Positions 21,281-27,875 of a DNA stretch of 39,335 nt are shown here, in pieces (position 1 is the stretch's first letter; the number at the start of each line of letters is the position of its first letter). This stretch comes from a virus, in IMG/VR virus record IMGVR_UViG_3300009499_000019, positions 1 through 39,335 of that record. One strand, written 5' to 3'. The notes beneath the pieces were generated by a model. It was not told the origin of the DNA, ran no database searches, and was given only the letters and a program-made list of their open reading frames with translations. A program made the translations under genes and the position numbers.

Positions 21281-21886
21281 ATGGCCATCAAGCTCCAAAC
21301 CCCGCAGGGCGCCGCGGTCCTCTGGCGGGGCTCCTGGTCGTGTCCCGAGAACCACGACCTGCAAGGTCTGCTCAATGCCCACTTCGCCGGCATGACCACC
21401 CTCGAGGAAGCCGAACAGGTCGCGGGCGCCCTGGGAGGCGTCGTGAGCGTCATGGGTCGATCCGCCGATGAATCTCCCCAGCCCGAGCCGGGCGGGGTGG
21501 TCCATCACGAGGTTCCGCCCGAGATCGCGGCGGCCCTCGAGGCCGAGCCGGAGCACGCGGCCGCACCTGCCGACCCAGCCCCCGTGGATCCCGCTCCCGC
21601 TCCGGAGCCTGCCGCGCCCGAGCCTCAGGCTCCCGCCGAGGCCGCGCCCGCGGCTGTCGAGGCTCCGAAGCTCGAGGGGGCGATCGCCGTCGCGCTGCCC
21701 GATGTGGAGCCCGGCCACTCCCAAGAGGAGCTGAACGCGATCGCGCTCGACCGGTTCACGGCTGCGGCGCAGACGGCGGCCGACGAGATCCGGGCGGACG
21801 GGGCCGAGGCGCATCCGGCCGCTCCGGCCGAGGCTCACGAGCCGGAGCCCGAGCACCAGGACGGGGACGAGCCGCCCACCTACTAG
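21281..21886 (+). CDS. Hypothetical head-region protein with Ala/Pro/Glu-rich middle
   Basis: A 201-residue protein with a strong ribosome site (GAAAGGAGG). Residues 1-60 form a small folded domain related to the 77-residue neighbour. Residues 66-130 are almost only Ala, Pro and Glu and surely disordered. A helical end follows (SQEELNAIALDRFTAAAQTAADEIRADG) and an acidic tail. Because it precedes the scaffold and coat genes, it may be a scaffold-like or coat-associated factor; this is weak inference. The low-complexity part is GC-rich and may vary in length between relatives. Confidence 0.65.
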   Translation: MAIKLQTPQGAAVLWRGSWSCPENHDLQGLLNAHFAGMTTLEEAEQVAGALGGVVSVMGRSADESPQPEPGGVVHHEVPPEIAAALEAEPEHAAAPADPAPVDPAPAPEPAAPEPQAPAEAAPAAVEAPKLEGAIAVALPDVEPGHSQEELNAIALDRFTAAAQTAADEIRADGAEAHPAAPAEAHEPEPEHQDGDEPPTY

Positions 21887-21905
21887 CGGACCTTCGAACC
21901 ATCTT

Positions 21906-21933
21906 GCGCCTCCCTTCGCATGAGGGGAGGCGC
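21906..21933 (+). terminator. Strong hairpin before the scaffold gene
   Basis: GCGCCTCCC (21906-21914) pairs perfectly with GGGAGGCGC (21925-21933). There is no U-run behind it, so it is more likely an RNA-stability or attenuation element than an efficient terminator. The rest of the 151-bp gap (21887-22037) shows no gene; the scaffold's ribosome site GAGGAGAG is at its end. Confidence 0.5.
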
Positions 21934-22037
21934 AGCCCTTACAGGGGGTCAATCCTGGGGCCTGACGCGCGGGCCTGTTCGCGTGGCAGCGGCCGACGAG
22001 GGGCCCTAAACCCTCGGCAGAAGAGGAGAGACGATCC

Positions 22038-22811
22038 ATGCACCTTCCCCGGAACCCAGTGAGCGCCCCCAGCCTCAGCATGAGGACCCCGTGGGGCCGG
22101 CCCCTTTTCCTGTTCGACTCCGACAACGGCGCGGGCGCCGGTGCCTCGAGCACCAGCGGCAACGCTGGGACGGGTGACCAGGGAACCGCCGCTCCCGCCA
22201 TCTCGTTCGCCAGCCAAGAGGACTTCGACGCGGTCATCGAGCAGCGGCTCTCGCGCGAGCGGACCAAGCTTCAGAAGACCATCGACGGCCTCACGGCCCA
22301 GGTGAACGAGCTGACTGGCAAGGGCAAGGGTGACGACAAGGGGAAGGGTCACGGCGACGGCGAGAAGCGATACACCCAGACCGAGGTCGAGACCCTCATC
22401 CAAGAGAAGTGGGCGCCCCAGATCAGCGAACGCGATGGACGGATCGCCAAGCTGGAAGGGGTGATGCGCGACAACGCTATCCTTCGGGCCGCGGCGGGCG
22501 CGATCGACCCGGACCAGGTCGCCAGGCTCCTGCGCGACGAGATCGGTTTCGACCAAGGGGGGAATCTCGTCGTCGTGGATGCCGAGGGGGAGCCCCGACT
22601 CAGCTCCAAGGGGAAACACATCCCCGCGGAAGACCGGGTCAAGGAATTCCTCGAGGCCAACAAGCATCTCGTCAAAGGCTCGGGTATCCCGGGCGTCGGC
22701 TCCTCCAACAGGAACGCAGCAACGCAAGCGCAGGGCCAGAAACAGGATCGCTCCGTCGACGGTGCGACCCGGGCCCTCGCGAATGCCTTCAGGAACCAGA
22801 AGCTCCTGTAG
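22038..22811 (+). CDS. Capsid scaffolding protein
   Basis: A 257-residue protein directly before the coat gene. After a disordered Gly/Ala/Ser N-terminus the core is a charged coiled coil: EDFDAVIEQRLSRERTKLQKTIDGLTAQVNELTGKGKGDDKGKG, then YTQTEVETLIQEKWAPQISERDGRIAKLEGVMRDNAILRAA. This is the classical pattern of phage scaffolds (DUF4355/GP20-like). A middle part (AGAIDPDQVARLLRDEIGFDQGGNLVVVDAEGEPRLS) is the conserved 'ID-P-D-Q-V' segment seen in many of them. The Arg-rich end (NQKLL) would contact coat protein. It guides assembly of the prohead and leaves before or during packaging. Confidence 0.83.
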   Translation: MHLPRNPVSAPSLSMRTPWGRPLFLFDSDNGAGAGASSTSGNAGTGDQGTAAPAISFASQEDFDAVIEQRLSRERTKLQKTIDGLTAQVNELTGKGKGDDKGKGHGDGEKRYTQTEVETLIQEKWAPQISERDGRIAKLEGVMRDNAILRAAAGAIDPDQVARLLRDEIGFDQGGNLVVVDAEGEPRLSSKGKHIPAEDRVKEFLEANKHLVKGSGIPGVGSSNRNAATQAQGQKQDRSVDGATRALANAFRNQKLL

Positions 22812-22846
22812 GCCAAGCGGGGCATGACCCCAGGGAGTAACCATCC

Positions 22847-23845
22847 ATGATCGATTTCAACGCGATTCAGGTCGTCCTGAATCAGACGTTCGCAAGCCCT
22901 GTCGCTGACCAGCTGAACAACCGCGTCCAGATCCTCCGCACCCTGAAGAAGACGATCGGGGGCGGGAAGAACATCAGCTGGCCCGTGAAGGTCGCGGCCA
23001 ACTACCAGGCGGCCTCCTACGCCTCGGGTGCCGTCATCAACTCGGGCGCCTCGGTGACCAACACCCGCGTCCCGGCCGTCCTGCAGTGGGCCCTCAACAA
23101 GGCCGAGTTCTCGGTCGCGGGCGACGCGCTCGCGATCGCCGCCACGTCCGGTCCCGAGGCCCTCGCCAACCTGTTCAAGGACGAGGTGATGGGGGCGGGC
23201 CGCGACCTCGCGGTCTCCCTCGCCACCCAGCTTTATGCCGCCAAGGTCCAGTCCACGGACATCGACGGGTTCGGCGTCGCGCTGACCAACACCGGCACCT
23301 ATGCGACGATCAACCGAGCCACCTACTCGGCATGGCAGGCCAACTACTACGCGAACGGTGGCGTGGGCCGCGCGCTCACCAAGGCCATGCTCGACCAGGG
23401 CGAGCGTGACTGCTTCGCCAACTCGGGGTTCACGCCGGACCTCATCATCACCACACCGACCCTCATCAACTCGTACGAGGGCCTGTTCACCTCGATCCAG
23501 CGACAGAACACCGATCAGCCCTACGACATCGCGCCGCGGCTGTCGGACATCCACTACCGCGGGATCCCGGTCATCCGGGACGCCCGGTGCCCGGCGGGGG
23601 CCCTCTTCATGCTGACCCTGGACTCGATGGAGTTCGAGCAGCTGCCTCCCCTCACCACCGCCGATGGGATCTCCCTGGTGGCCGGCACGGAGCCCCTGAT
23701 GGACCCGGATGGCAATGTCGGGCTCCAGGTCACGATCGAGCTGCTCGGCAAGACGGGTGACAAGGTCGACGGGTTCATCAAGTGCTACAACAACCTGGTG
23801 GTGAAGCACCCGAACATGAACGCGGTAATCAAGGACCTCCAGTAG
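22847..23845 (+). CDS. Major capsid protein
   Basis: A 332-residue coat protein following the scaffold. The start at 22847 is preceded by AGGGAG. The sequence resembles HK97-fold/P22-type coats: DQLNNRVQILRTLKKTIGGGKNISWPVKV (N-arm and E-loop region), NKAEFSVAGDALAIAATSGPEALANLFKDEVMGAGRDLAVSLATQLYA (spine helix), PDLIITTPTLINSYEGLFTSIQRQ, YRGIPVIRDARCPAGALFMLTLDSMEFEQLPPL, then KTGDKVDGFIKCYNNLVVKHPNMNAVIKDL in the C-terminal P-domain strand. It would form the icosahedral shell. No N-terminal cleavage site is obvious and no prohead protease gene is seen, matching a P22-like scaffold-release pathway. Confidence 0.88.
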   Translation: MIDFNAIQVVLNQTFASPVADQLNNRVQILRTLKKTIGGGKNISWPVKVAANYQAASYASGAVINSGASVTNTRVPAVLQWALNKAEFSVAGDALAIAATSGPEALANLFKDEVMGAGRDLAVSLATQLYAAKVQSTDIDGFGVALTNTGTYATINRATYSAWQANYYANGGVGRALTKAMLDQGERDCFANSGFTPDLIITTPTLINSYEGLFTSIQRQNTDQPYDIAPRLSDIHYRGIPVIRDARCPAGALFMLTLDSMEFEQLPPLTTADGISLVAGTEPLMDPDGNVGLQVTIELLGKTGDKVDGFIKCYNNLVVKHPNMNAVIKDLQ

Positions 23846-23868
23846 TCCGCCCAATCGAATAGCACATG

Positions 23869-23890
23869 GGGCCAGGCGATCGCCTGGCCC
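23869..23890 (+). terminator. 22-bp perfect palindrome after the coat gene
   Basis: GGGCCAGGC (23869-23877) pairs with GCCTGGCCC (23882-23890) around the loop GATC, followed by TCTTG. The centre contains GCGATCGC. Lying right after the coat stop, it likely lets only part of the transcripts continue or stabilises the abundant coat mRNA. The short U-run makes full termination unlikely. Confidence 0.6.
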
Positions 23891-23910
23891 TCTTGATGGA
23901 GGCCACCACC

Positions 23911-24324
23911 ATGGGAACGCAATCGACCCTCAACACCCAGTGTCCGGGCAACGCCGCGGCGGCGACCGGCGACAAGCTCCAGGGCTTGATTACCGCAGTC
24001 AACGAGCTCTTGAGCAAGTACAACGCTTGCCAAACGGACCTGGCGAACGTCCGCACCCAGTACAACAACGTTCAGACGGACCTGGCGAGCCTTCGGGCGC
24101 AGTACAACGCCCTCAGGGTCGATTTCATCGACCTCAGGACGAAGTACATCCAGCACCAGGCGGACGGTTCGCACACCGCTGCGGCCAACACGACCGCCGC
24201 CAACGTCACCGCAGACGCCCCCGCCGCGGCCACCTCGGCCACGATGGGCGCGCTCACCTCGGCGCAATTGGCCGCCCTTACTTCTGCCCAGGCAACGAGC
24301 GCCGCCGTCGCCGCTCTCACTTAA
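23911..24324 (+). CDS. Coiled-coil protein after the coat, possible fibre or decoration
   Basis: GGAGG eight bases before the ATG at 23911 decides the start. The 137-residue product has a heptad-like triple repeat: TDLANVRTQYNNV, TDLASLRAQYNAL, then VDFIDLRTKYIQH. An Ala/Thr-rich low-complexity end follows (AAANTTAANVTADAPAAATSATMGALTSAQLAALTSAQATS). This resembles trimeric coiled-coil spikes on heads or small coat-associated proteins. No family is recognised. The gene is well separated from the coat gene by a hairpin and expressed in the same direction. Confidence 0.65.
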   Translation: MGTQSTLNTQCPGNAAAATGDKLQGLITAVNELLSKYNACQTDLANVRTQYNNVQTDLASLRAQYNALRVDFIDLRTKYIQHQADGSHTAAANTTAANVTADAPAAATSATMGALTSAQLAALTSAQATSAAVAALT

Positions 24325-24334
24325 AGGAGGACCC

Positions 24335-24541
24335 ATGTCCGTTTGGATGAACAAGACCAAGGAAACGCTCCACCTCGAGCTGGAAGGCTCGGATCCGGAG
24401 GGCTTCCGGGACGTGGCTGCCGGCGAACTTCTCATCATCGACGACAAGCTCGACTACGTCATCGGCACGCACACGACTCTCGGCCAATTCGAGAAGGTCG
24501 ACCCGGCCAAGATCAAGGCCGCGGCTAAGGACGACAAGTAA
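24335..24541 (+). CDS. Small head-region protein, 68 aa
   Basis: AAGGAGG immediately precedes the ATG at 24335. The protein (MSVWMNKTKETLHLELEGSDPEGFRDVAAGELLIIDDKLDYVIGTHTTLGQFEKVDP...) ends in a Lys/Asp-rich tail. Short beta strands fit a tiny beta domain like those found between coat and connector genes of siphoviruses. No family is recognised. Confidence 0.7.
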   Translation: MSVWMNKTKETLHLELEGSDPEGFRDVAAGELLIIDDKLDYVIGTHTTLGQFEKVDPAKIKAAAKDDK

Positions 24542-24553
24542 GGGAGGTGCGGG

Positions 24554-24901
24554 ATGGCCCTGGCAGAAGCAGACATCCTCGATTGCCTGGTGATGCTAGG
24601 GCTTCCCGCCCGCATCGACATCGCGAGCGGTTACTCGGGCGGCGATGGCGAGGCCATGCGCTGGTCGTCGATCGTCCGACAACTCCTCACCGCCCCGCAG
24701 CTCTCGGCCGACCAAGAGACGGCAGTCCGGAGCCTCCTGAACGCCTGGCGGGCGGTTCAAAACGATGCCGACCGGATCAAGGCTGAGGGGCTCGACTCCA
24801 ACCCTTTCCGCACCCGCGCGCGCCTTGCGGCCCAGCTCGCCAACTACATTGGCTTCAGCACCTACCGCGGGGGTGGTGGGATCCAGATCCGGAGGGCCTA
24901 G
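24554..24901 (+). CDS. Probable head-tail connector (adaptor)
   Basis: A 115-residue helical protein at the place where siphoviruses encode the first head-tail connector (gp6/gp15-like). Segments: ADILDCLVMLGLPARIDIASGY, WSSIVRQLLTAPQLSADQETAVRSLLNAWRAVQND, then NPFRTRARLAAQLANYIGF. The alternation of three or four helices fits the all-helical adaptor ring that binds the portal. The identification is by position and predicted fold, not by a motif. Confidence 0.6.
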   Translation: MALAEADILDCLVMLGLPARIDIASGYSGGDGEAMRWSSIVRQLLTAPQLSADQETAVRSLLNAWRAVQNDADRIKAEGLDSNPFRTRARLAAQLANYIGFSTYRGGGGIQIRRA

Positions 24902-24904
24902 GCC

Positions 24905-25306
24905 ATGCCCGATGCCCTTTCGAAGCTCCAGGCCGGGATGGACAAGGCCCGGGGTAAGCTCGCCGCGCAGCGCCTCGGCGGCCGCGAGTGGGACGTGACG
25001 GTATCCATCTGGACACCGGGCGATGACCTGGTCGGGACGGCCGGGACCTGGGGCGGGGCGATCACCCTCTCCCCGCGGCCCAAAGTCGTGGTCAAGGCTG
25101 TCTTCCGGATGACCGAGAACGGCCCCCTCCTGGTCGGCGACGCCACAGTTTCTGGGATCTCTCGTGTCAACTACACGGAGGCCCAGCTCAAGCCGGCGAA
25201 CTCGGTTCCCTCCCGCTGGACGATCAACGGCAAGAACTACTCGCTGGTAGAGCTGCAGCCGAAGCCCACCGAGTGGATCGCCATCCTCAAAGAGGAGATG
25301 CAGTGA
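24905..25306 (+). CDS. Probable head closure (stopper) protein
   Basis: A 133-residue protein following the adaptor. A short helical start (DALSKLQAGMDKARGKLAAQ) is followed by beta-rich sequence (WDVTVSIWTPGDDLVGTAGTWGGAITLSPRPKVVVKAVFRMTENGPLLVGDATVSGIS, then SRWTINGKNYSLVELQPKPTEWIAILKEE), the usual layout of a beta-barrel stopper that closes the portal after packaging. The fold is inferred; no motif proves it. Its stop overlaps the next start. Confidence 0.6.
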   Translation: MPDALSKLQAGMDKARGKLAAQRLGGREWDVTVSIWTPGDDLVGTAGTWGGAITLSPRPKVVVKAVFRMTENGPLLVGDATVSGISRVNYTEAQLKPANSVPSRWTINGKNYSLVELQPKPTEWIAILKEEMQ

Positions 25307-25815
25307 TGGGTTCGACGGGCATCGAGATCACGGGCGGTGGCAACCTCGCGGCCTTGGGCCCGCTGTTCGCGCGCGAGGCGATGGCCCTCATCGCGGAGAC
25401 GGTCCTGTTTGCCGAGGTGGCGATCGCCGACCAGATCGACGCGATGCACGCCGTCGACACCGGCCGCCTCAAGGCCTCGATTTCGGCCAAGACCGCTTTC
25501 AACTCCAAGGACACGGCAACGGCCATCGATTCGGACGGACTCGGCGCGGTGGTCGGCACGAACATCGCCTATGCGATCCCGGTCCATGAGGGCTACACCC
25601 GCACGCTCCGGTTCGACACCAAGGTCAAGGCGATCAAGCTCAAGAAGAACGGCGAGCTGACCAAGGAGAGCCTGAGGCGCGGCTACTCGTTCCACGAGAA
25701 GACGGGGGCTCCTGTCCTGACGGTCGCGGGCCGGCCCTATGTGCGCGCAGCCGTGCCTGACATCGAGGCCTTCTTTCAGAAGCGGGCTCGAGAGAGGTTC
25801 GGCACGCTGGTATGA
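25306..25815 (+). CDS. HK97 gp10-like tail completion protein
   Basis: A 169-residue protein. The ATG at 25306 overlaps the preceding stop. The segment DAMHAVDTGRLKASISAKT followed by VVGTNIAYAIPVHEGYTR and GRPYVRAAVPDIEAFFQKRARERF is the hallmark of the gp10 family of neck and tail completion proteins ('DTGrLr.Si...vgT...YA...E.Gt..., arPflrpA'). It joins head and tail. Length is typical (about 130-170). It overlaps the tail terminator gene by four bases. Confidence 0.8.
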   Translation: MGSTGIEITGGGNLAALGPLFAREAMALIAETVLFAEVAIADQIDAMHAVDTGRLKASISAKTAFNSKDTATAIDSDGLGAVVGTNIAYAIPVHEGYTRTLRFDTKVKAIKLKKNGELTKESLRRGYSFHEKTGAPVLTVAGRPYVRAAVPDIEAFFQKRARERFGTLV

Positions 25816-26240
25816 ACAACGTCCGCGCCTCGTTCAACAAGCTCGTCGCTACCCTCACCGACTCCGGAGTTCCGGTGATCGCCGAGCCGTCGAAGCCATG
25901 GCAGGACCCCTGCTATCGGATCGAGTGGCTCGACGCCGAGGTTCCCCGGGGCGTCTATCTGGCCACCCGGAACGTGCGGGTCCACATCCGGCAGAGCGAC
26001 AGCACGGCCAACGCCGATGCCCGCATGGATCGTCTGATCAGGGCGCTTGGACTCGGGAATCAGGCATCCCTTACGCCGTCGAACCTGTACGACTACACCA
26101 GCTCGCCCACGTCCCCGCCGCTCATCGGGACGTTCCAGATCGAGAGATCCCCTCGAGGCGTCACCGTCCTGCCGCCTCCCATTGAGAACCCGCAGATTCG
26201 ACACCTGGTCCTCAACCTGGTGGTCGTCTACCGCTTGTAA
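25812..26240 (+). CDS. Probable tail terminator protein
   Basis: A 142-residue protein between the gp10-like gene and the tail tube gene, where gpU-type tail terminators are encoded. It begins in an ATGA overlap. Features: a helix (RASFNKLVATLTDSGVPVI), strands with YRIEWLDAEVPRGVYLATRNVRVHIRQSD, a helix ANADARMDRLIRALGLGN, and beta strands at the end (HLVLNLVVVYRL). The alpha/beta layout matches gpU. It would stop tail-tube growth and bind the head. Position and predicted fold support this; no single motif does. Confidence 0.65.
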   Translation: MNNVRASFNKLVATLTDSGVPVIAEPSKPWQDPCYRIEWLDAEVPRGVYLATRNVRVHIRQSDSTANADARMDRLIRALGLGNQASLTPSNLYDYTSSPTSPPLIGTFQIERSPRGVTVLPPPIENPQIRHLVLNLVVVYRL

Positions 26241-26252
26241 AGGAGTAGCCCC

Positions 26253-27044
26253 ATGGCAGATCCTCGCCTGGCACAAAACCCGACAGTCGCCGGTGGCGTC
26301 CGCGTCGGCGTCGTCGACTTCGAAGTCTCCCCCCTCGGCACGGCGTACAGCGCCGATGCCTCGTTCGAGCGCCTGGGAACCATCGTCCCCGGCTCCTTCA
26401 AGAACAACATCGCCCGCAAGATGTTTGACTACGCCCGCGGCCTGCCTAAGGTCGCGATCAAGCCGTACGCCATCGGCACGGAGGGTGTCATCTCGTTCGA
26501 CTTGGACGAGTGGACGGCTCGGGCTGTGGACGTGCAGAACGGCGGCGTGCCGATCGTCCGCACGCTCACCGCGGCGACGACCGTGTCCGTCGCCCCGGCG
26601 CCGACCAACACCGGCTTCACGACCGCGGCGGCCATAACGGGCGCAGTGGTCGGGTCCTGGATTGCGATCACCACGGGCGGCAACACCTACGACCGCAAGG
26701 TCCTGACCATCAGCGGTACGGCCGTGACCTTCGACCCCCTGCCGGGCGGCATCGTTCCCGTATCGGGCGACAGCGTCGCCAGGATCACCGCGTCGCAGGT
26801 CGCGGGTGGCGGCGGTCAGACCGTGCTCCGGACCGGTCGCATGATCTTTACCGACAACTACGGGGACAAGAGCTACCTCTATCTCCCTCAGATCGCGACC
26901 ACCGGCAAGTTCGCGATCGACCCCAAGAACACCCAGGAGAACGCCATCATCCCGATGGAGTTCCGCTTGTACGGGGTCCAGTCGACCGTCAACGGCGTGC
27001 TCGACACCTACCTGTTCCACCACTACTTCGTCCCGGCTGTCTAA
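26253..27044 (+). CDS. Major tail tube protein
   Basis: A 263-residue protein ahead of the tail chaperone pair, in the position of the tail tube subunit. AAAGGAG precedes the ATG. It is mostly beta: VRVGVVDFEVSPLGTAYSADASFERLGTIVPGSF, YAIGTEGVISFDLDEWTARAVDVQNGG, TVLTISGTAVTFDPLPGG-like strands, and FAIDPKNTQENAIIPMEFRLYG near the end. Such patterns fit the tube fold (gpV/Hcp-like). No sheath gene follows, so the tail is non-contractile. The Ala/Thr-rich insertion at about 105-150 could be an Ig-like or surface-exposed part. Confidence 0.8.
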   Translation: MADPRLAQNPTVAGGVRVGVVDFEVSPLGTAYSADASFERLGTIVPGSFKNNIARKMFDYARGLPKVAIKPYAIGTEGVISFDLDEWTARAVDVQNGGVPIVRTLTAATTVSVAPAPTNTGFTTAAAITGAVVGSWIAITTGGNTYDRKVLTISGTAVTFDPLPGGIVPVSGDSVARITASQVAGGGGQTVLRTGRMIFTDNYGDKSYLYLPQIATTGKFAIDPKNTQENAIIPMEFRLYGVQSTVNGVLDTYLFHHYFVPAV

Positions 27045-27046
27045 GC

Positions 27047-27073
27047 CAATCCGCCCGCCTGGGCGGTGGATTG
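27047..27073 (+). terminator. Hairpin between tail tube and chaperone genes
   Basis: CAAT-CCGCCC (27047-27056) pairs with GGGCGG and, after a short bulge, ATTG (27061-27073) around GCCT. No U-run follows. It probably reduces readthrough from the abundantly needed tail-tube gene into the chaperone or stabilises its mRNA. In the same 123-bp gap GGGCCC occurs twice (27113-27118 and 27135-27140). Confidence 0.5.
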
Positions 27074-27167
27074 AAACGTCCCGGCGGTGTAGCCGGCCAA
27101 CTGAATACCCCCTCGGGCCCTGGCGGCATGGCTGGGGCCCTCACCTTGCGCAAAGGAGACCATCCCC

Positions 27168-27605
27168 ATGGCCGAAGCTACCTCGAGCCCCCTTCCCATC
27201 AGCGACGAGCAGGTCGCGGACCTGCTCGACGAGGCACTCGACCCCGCGCTCTCGAAGGACTGGGTCATGTTCGGCGAGGGCGAGCACGCCAAGAGGTGCC
27301 AGGTGCGGTACCTCAATCTCCGGGCGGAACGGCGCATCGCCAAGGCCCTCGCGCCCCACCTCCACCTCCTGAACGGCATCGAGACCGGCAACCTCGCGGG
27401 CATGGGGGCGATCATCGAGCAGCTCGCCGACGTGCTGCCCGAGTGCGTCGCGGCCGCCTTCGATCGCGACGGGATCACCGTCGAGTGGCTCGACGAGCAC
27501 GCGACCTCCAAGCAGGTGCTCGAGGCGGTCCGGTCCCAGCTTGGCAAGATGGCCCTGGCAGACCTCCTGGGAAAGCTCTTCAGGACCGGAGGCCCGTCAA
27601 GCTAA
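27168..27605 (+). CDS. Tail assembly chaperone, short form (gpG-like)
   Basis: A 145-residue protein preceded by AAAGGAG. Acidic and helical: ISDEQVADLLDEALDPALSKDWVMFGEGEHAKRCQVRYLNLRAERRIAKALAPHLHLL, then GAIIEQLADVLPECVAAAFDRDGITVEWLDEHATSKQVLEAVRSQLGKMALADLLGKLF. This is the pattern of gpG-type chaperones that coat the tape measure before tube assembly. Near its end the gene contains the slippery heptamer GGGAAAG in the right frame, so some ribosomes produce a longer gpGT-like fusion (27168-27575 plus 27575-27865, 232 residues). Position between the tube gene and the tape measure gene fits exactly. Confidence 0.85.
   Translation: MAEATSSPLPISDEQVADLLDEALDPALSKDWVMFGEGEHAKRCQVRYLNLRAERRIAKALAPHLHLLNGIETGNLAGMGAIIEQLADVLPECVAAAFDRDGITVEWLDEHATSKQVLEAVRSQLGKMALADLLGKLFRTGGPSS
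27569..27575 (+). promoter_or_regulatory. -1 ribosomal frameshift site GGGAAAG
   Basis: In the chaperone frame the bases read G-GGA-AAG (27569-27575), an X-XXY-YYZ slippery heptamer identical to that of lambda gpG/gpGT. A -1 slip reads GCT-CTT-CAG next and stays open until 27865. The short form ends 30 bases downstream. Everything in frame and spacing matches a programmed frameshift. Confidence 0.88.
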
Positions 27606-27865
27606 GGTCCGACGAGGACTCCAAGTTCCTCTCCACCCCCGACGCGATGGCCGATCGGGCCTGCTGGGATGCCGTGATGGAGCGATACGGGCTCCGGTCG
27701 TTCGAGGAATTCACGACGACGTGGAACCGGGCGCAACTGCTCGTCGCCATCGACGCGATGTTCTGGAACGCCGCCAAGGAGCGCGAGAAGTACGGGCGCT
27801 CCCCGATGGCGGCTGATACCCGCTCCCTGCGCGCGGCCGACGTGTTCGCGGGGCTGGGATTCTGA
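27575..27865 (+). CDS. Tail assembly chaperone T domain (made by -1 frameshift)
   Basis: The second frame has no good start codon of its own near its beginning, so it is expressed as extension of the chaperone after the slip at 27569-27575. The extension is 96 residues: ALQDRRPVKLRSDEDSKFL, then AMADRACWDAVMERYGLRSFEEFTTTWNRAQLLVAIDAMFWNAAKEREKYGRSP, ending in AADVFAGLGF. The C-terminal part of lambda gpGT (T domain) binds the tail tube protein while G binds the tape measure; the same division is expected here. The end overlaps the leader of the tape measure gene by nothing, with 10 bp between. Confidence 0.83.
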   Translation, partial: ALQDRRPVKLRSDEDSKFLSTPDAMADRACWDAVMERYGLRSFEEFTTTWNRAQLLVAIDAMFWNAAKEREKYGRSPMAADTRSLRAADVFAGLGF

Positions 27866-27875
27866 TGGAGGTCGC

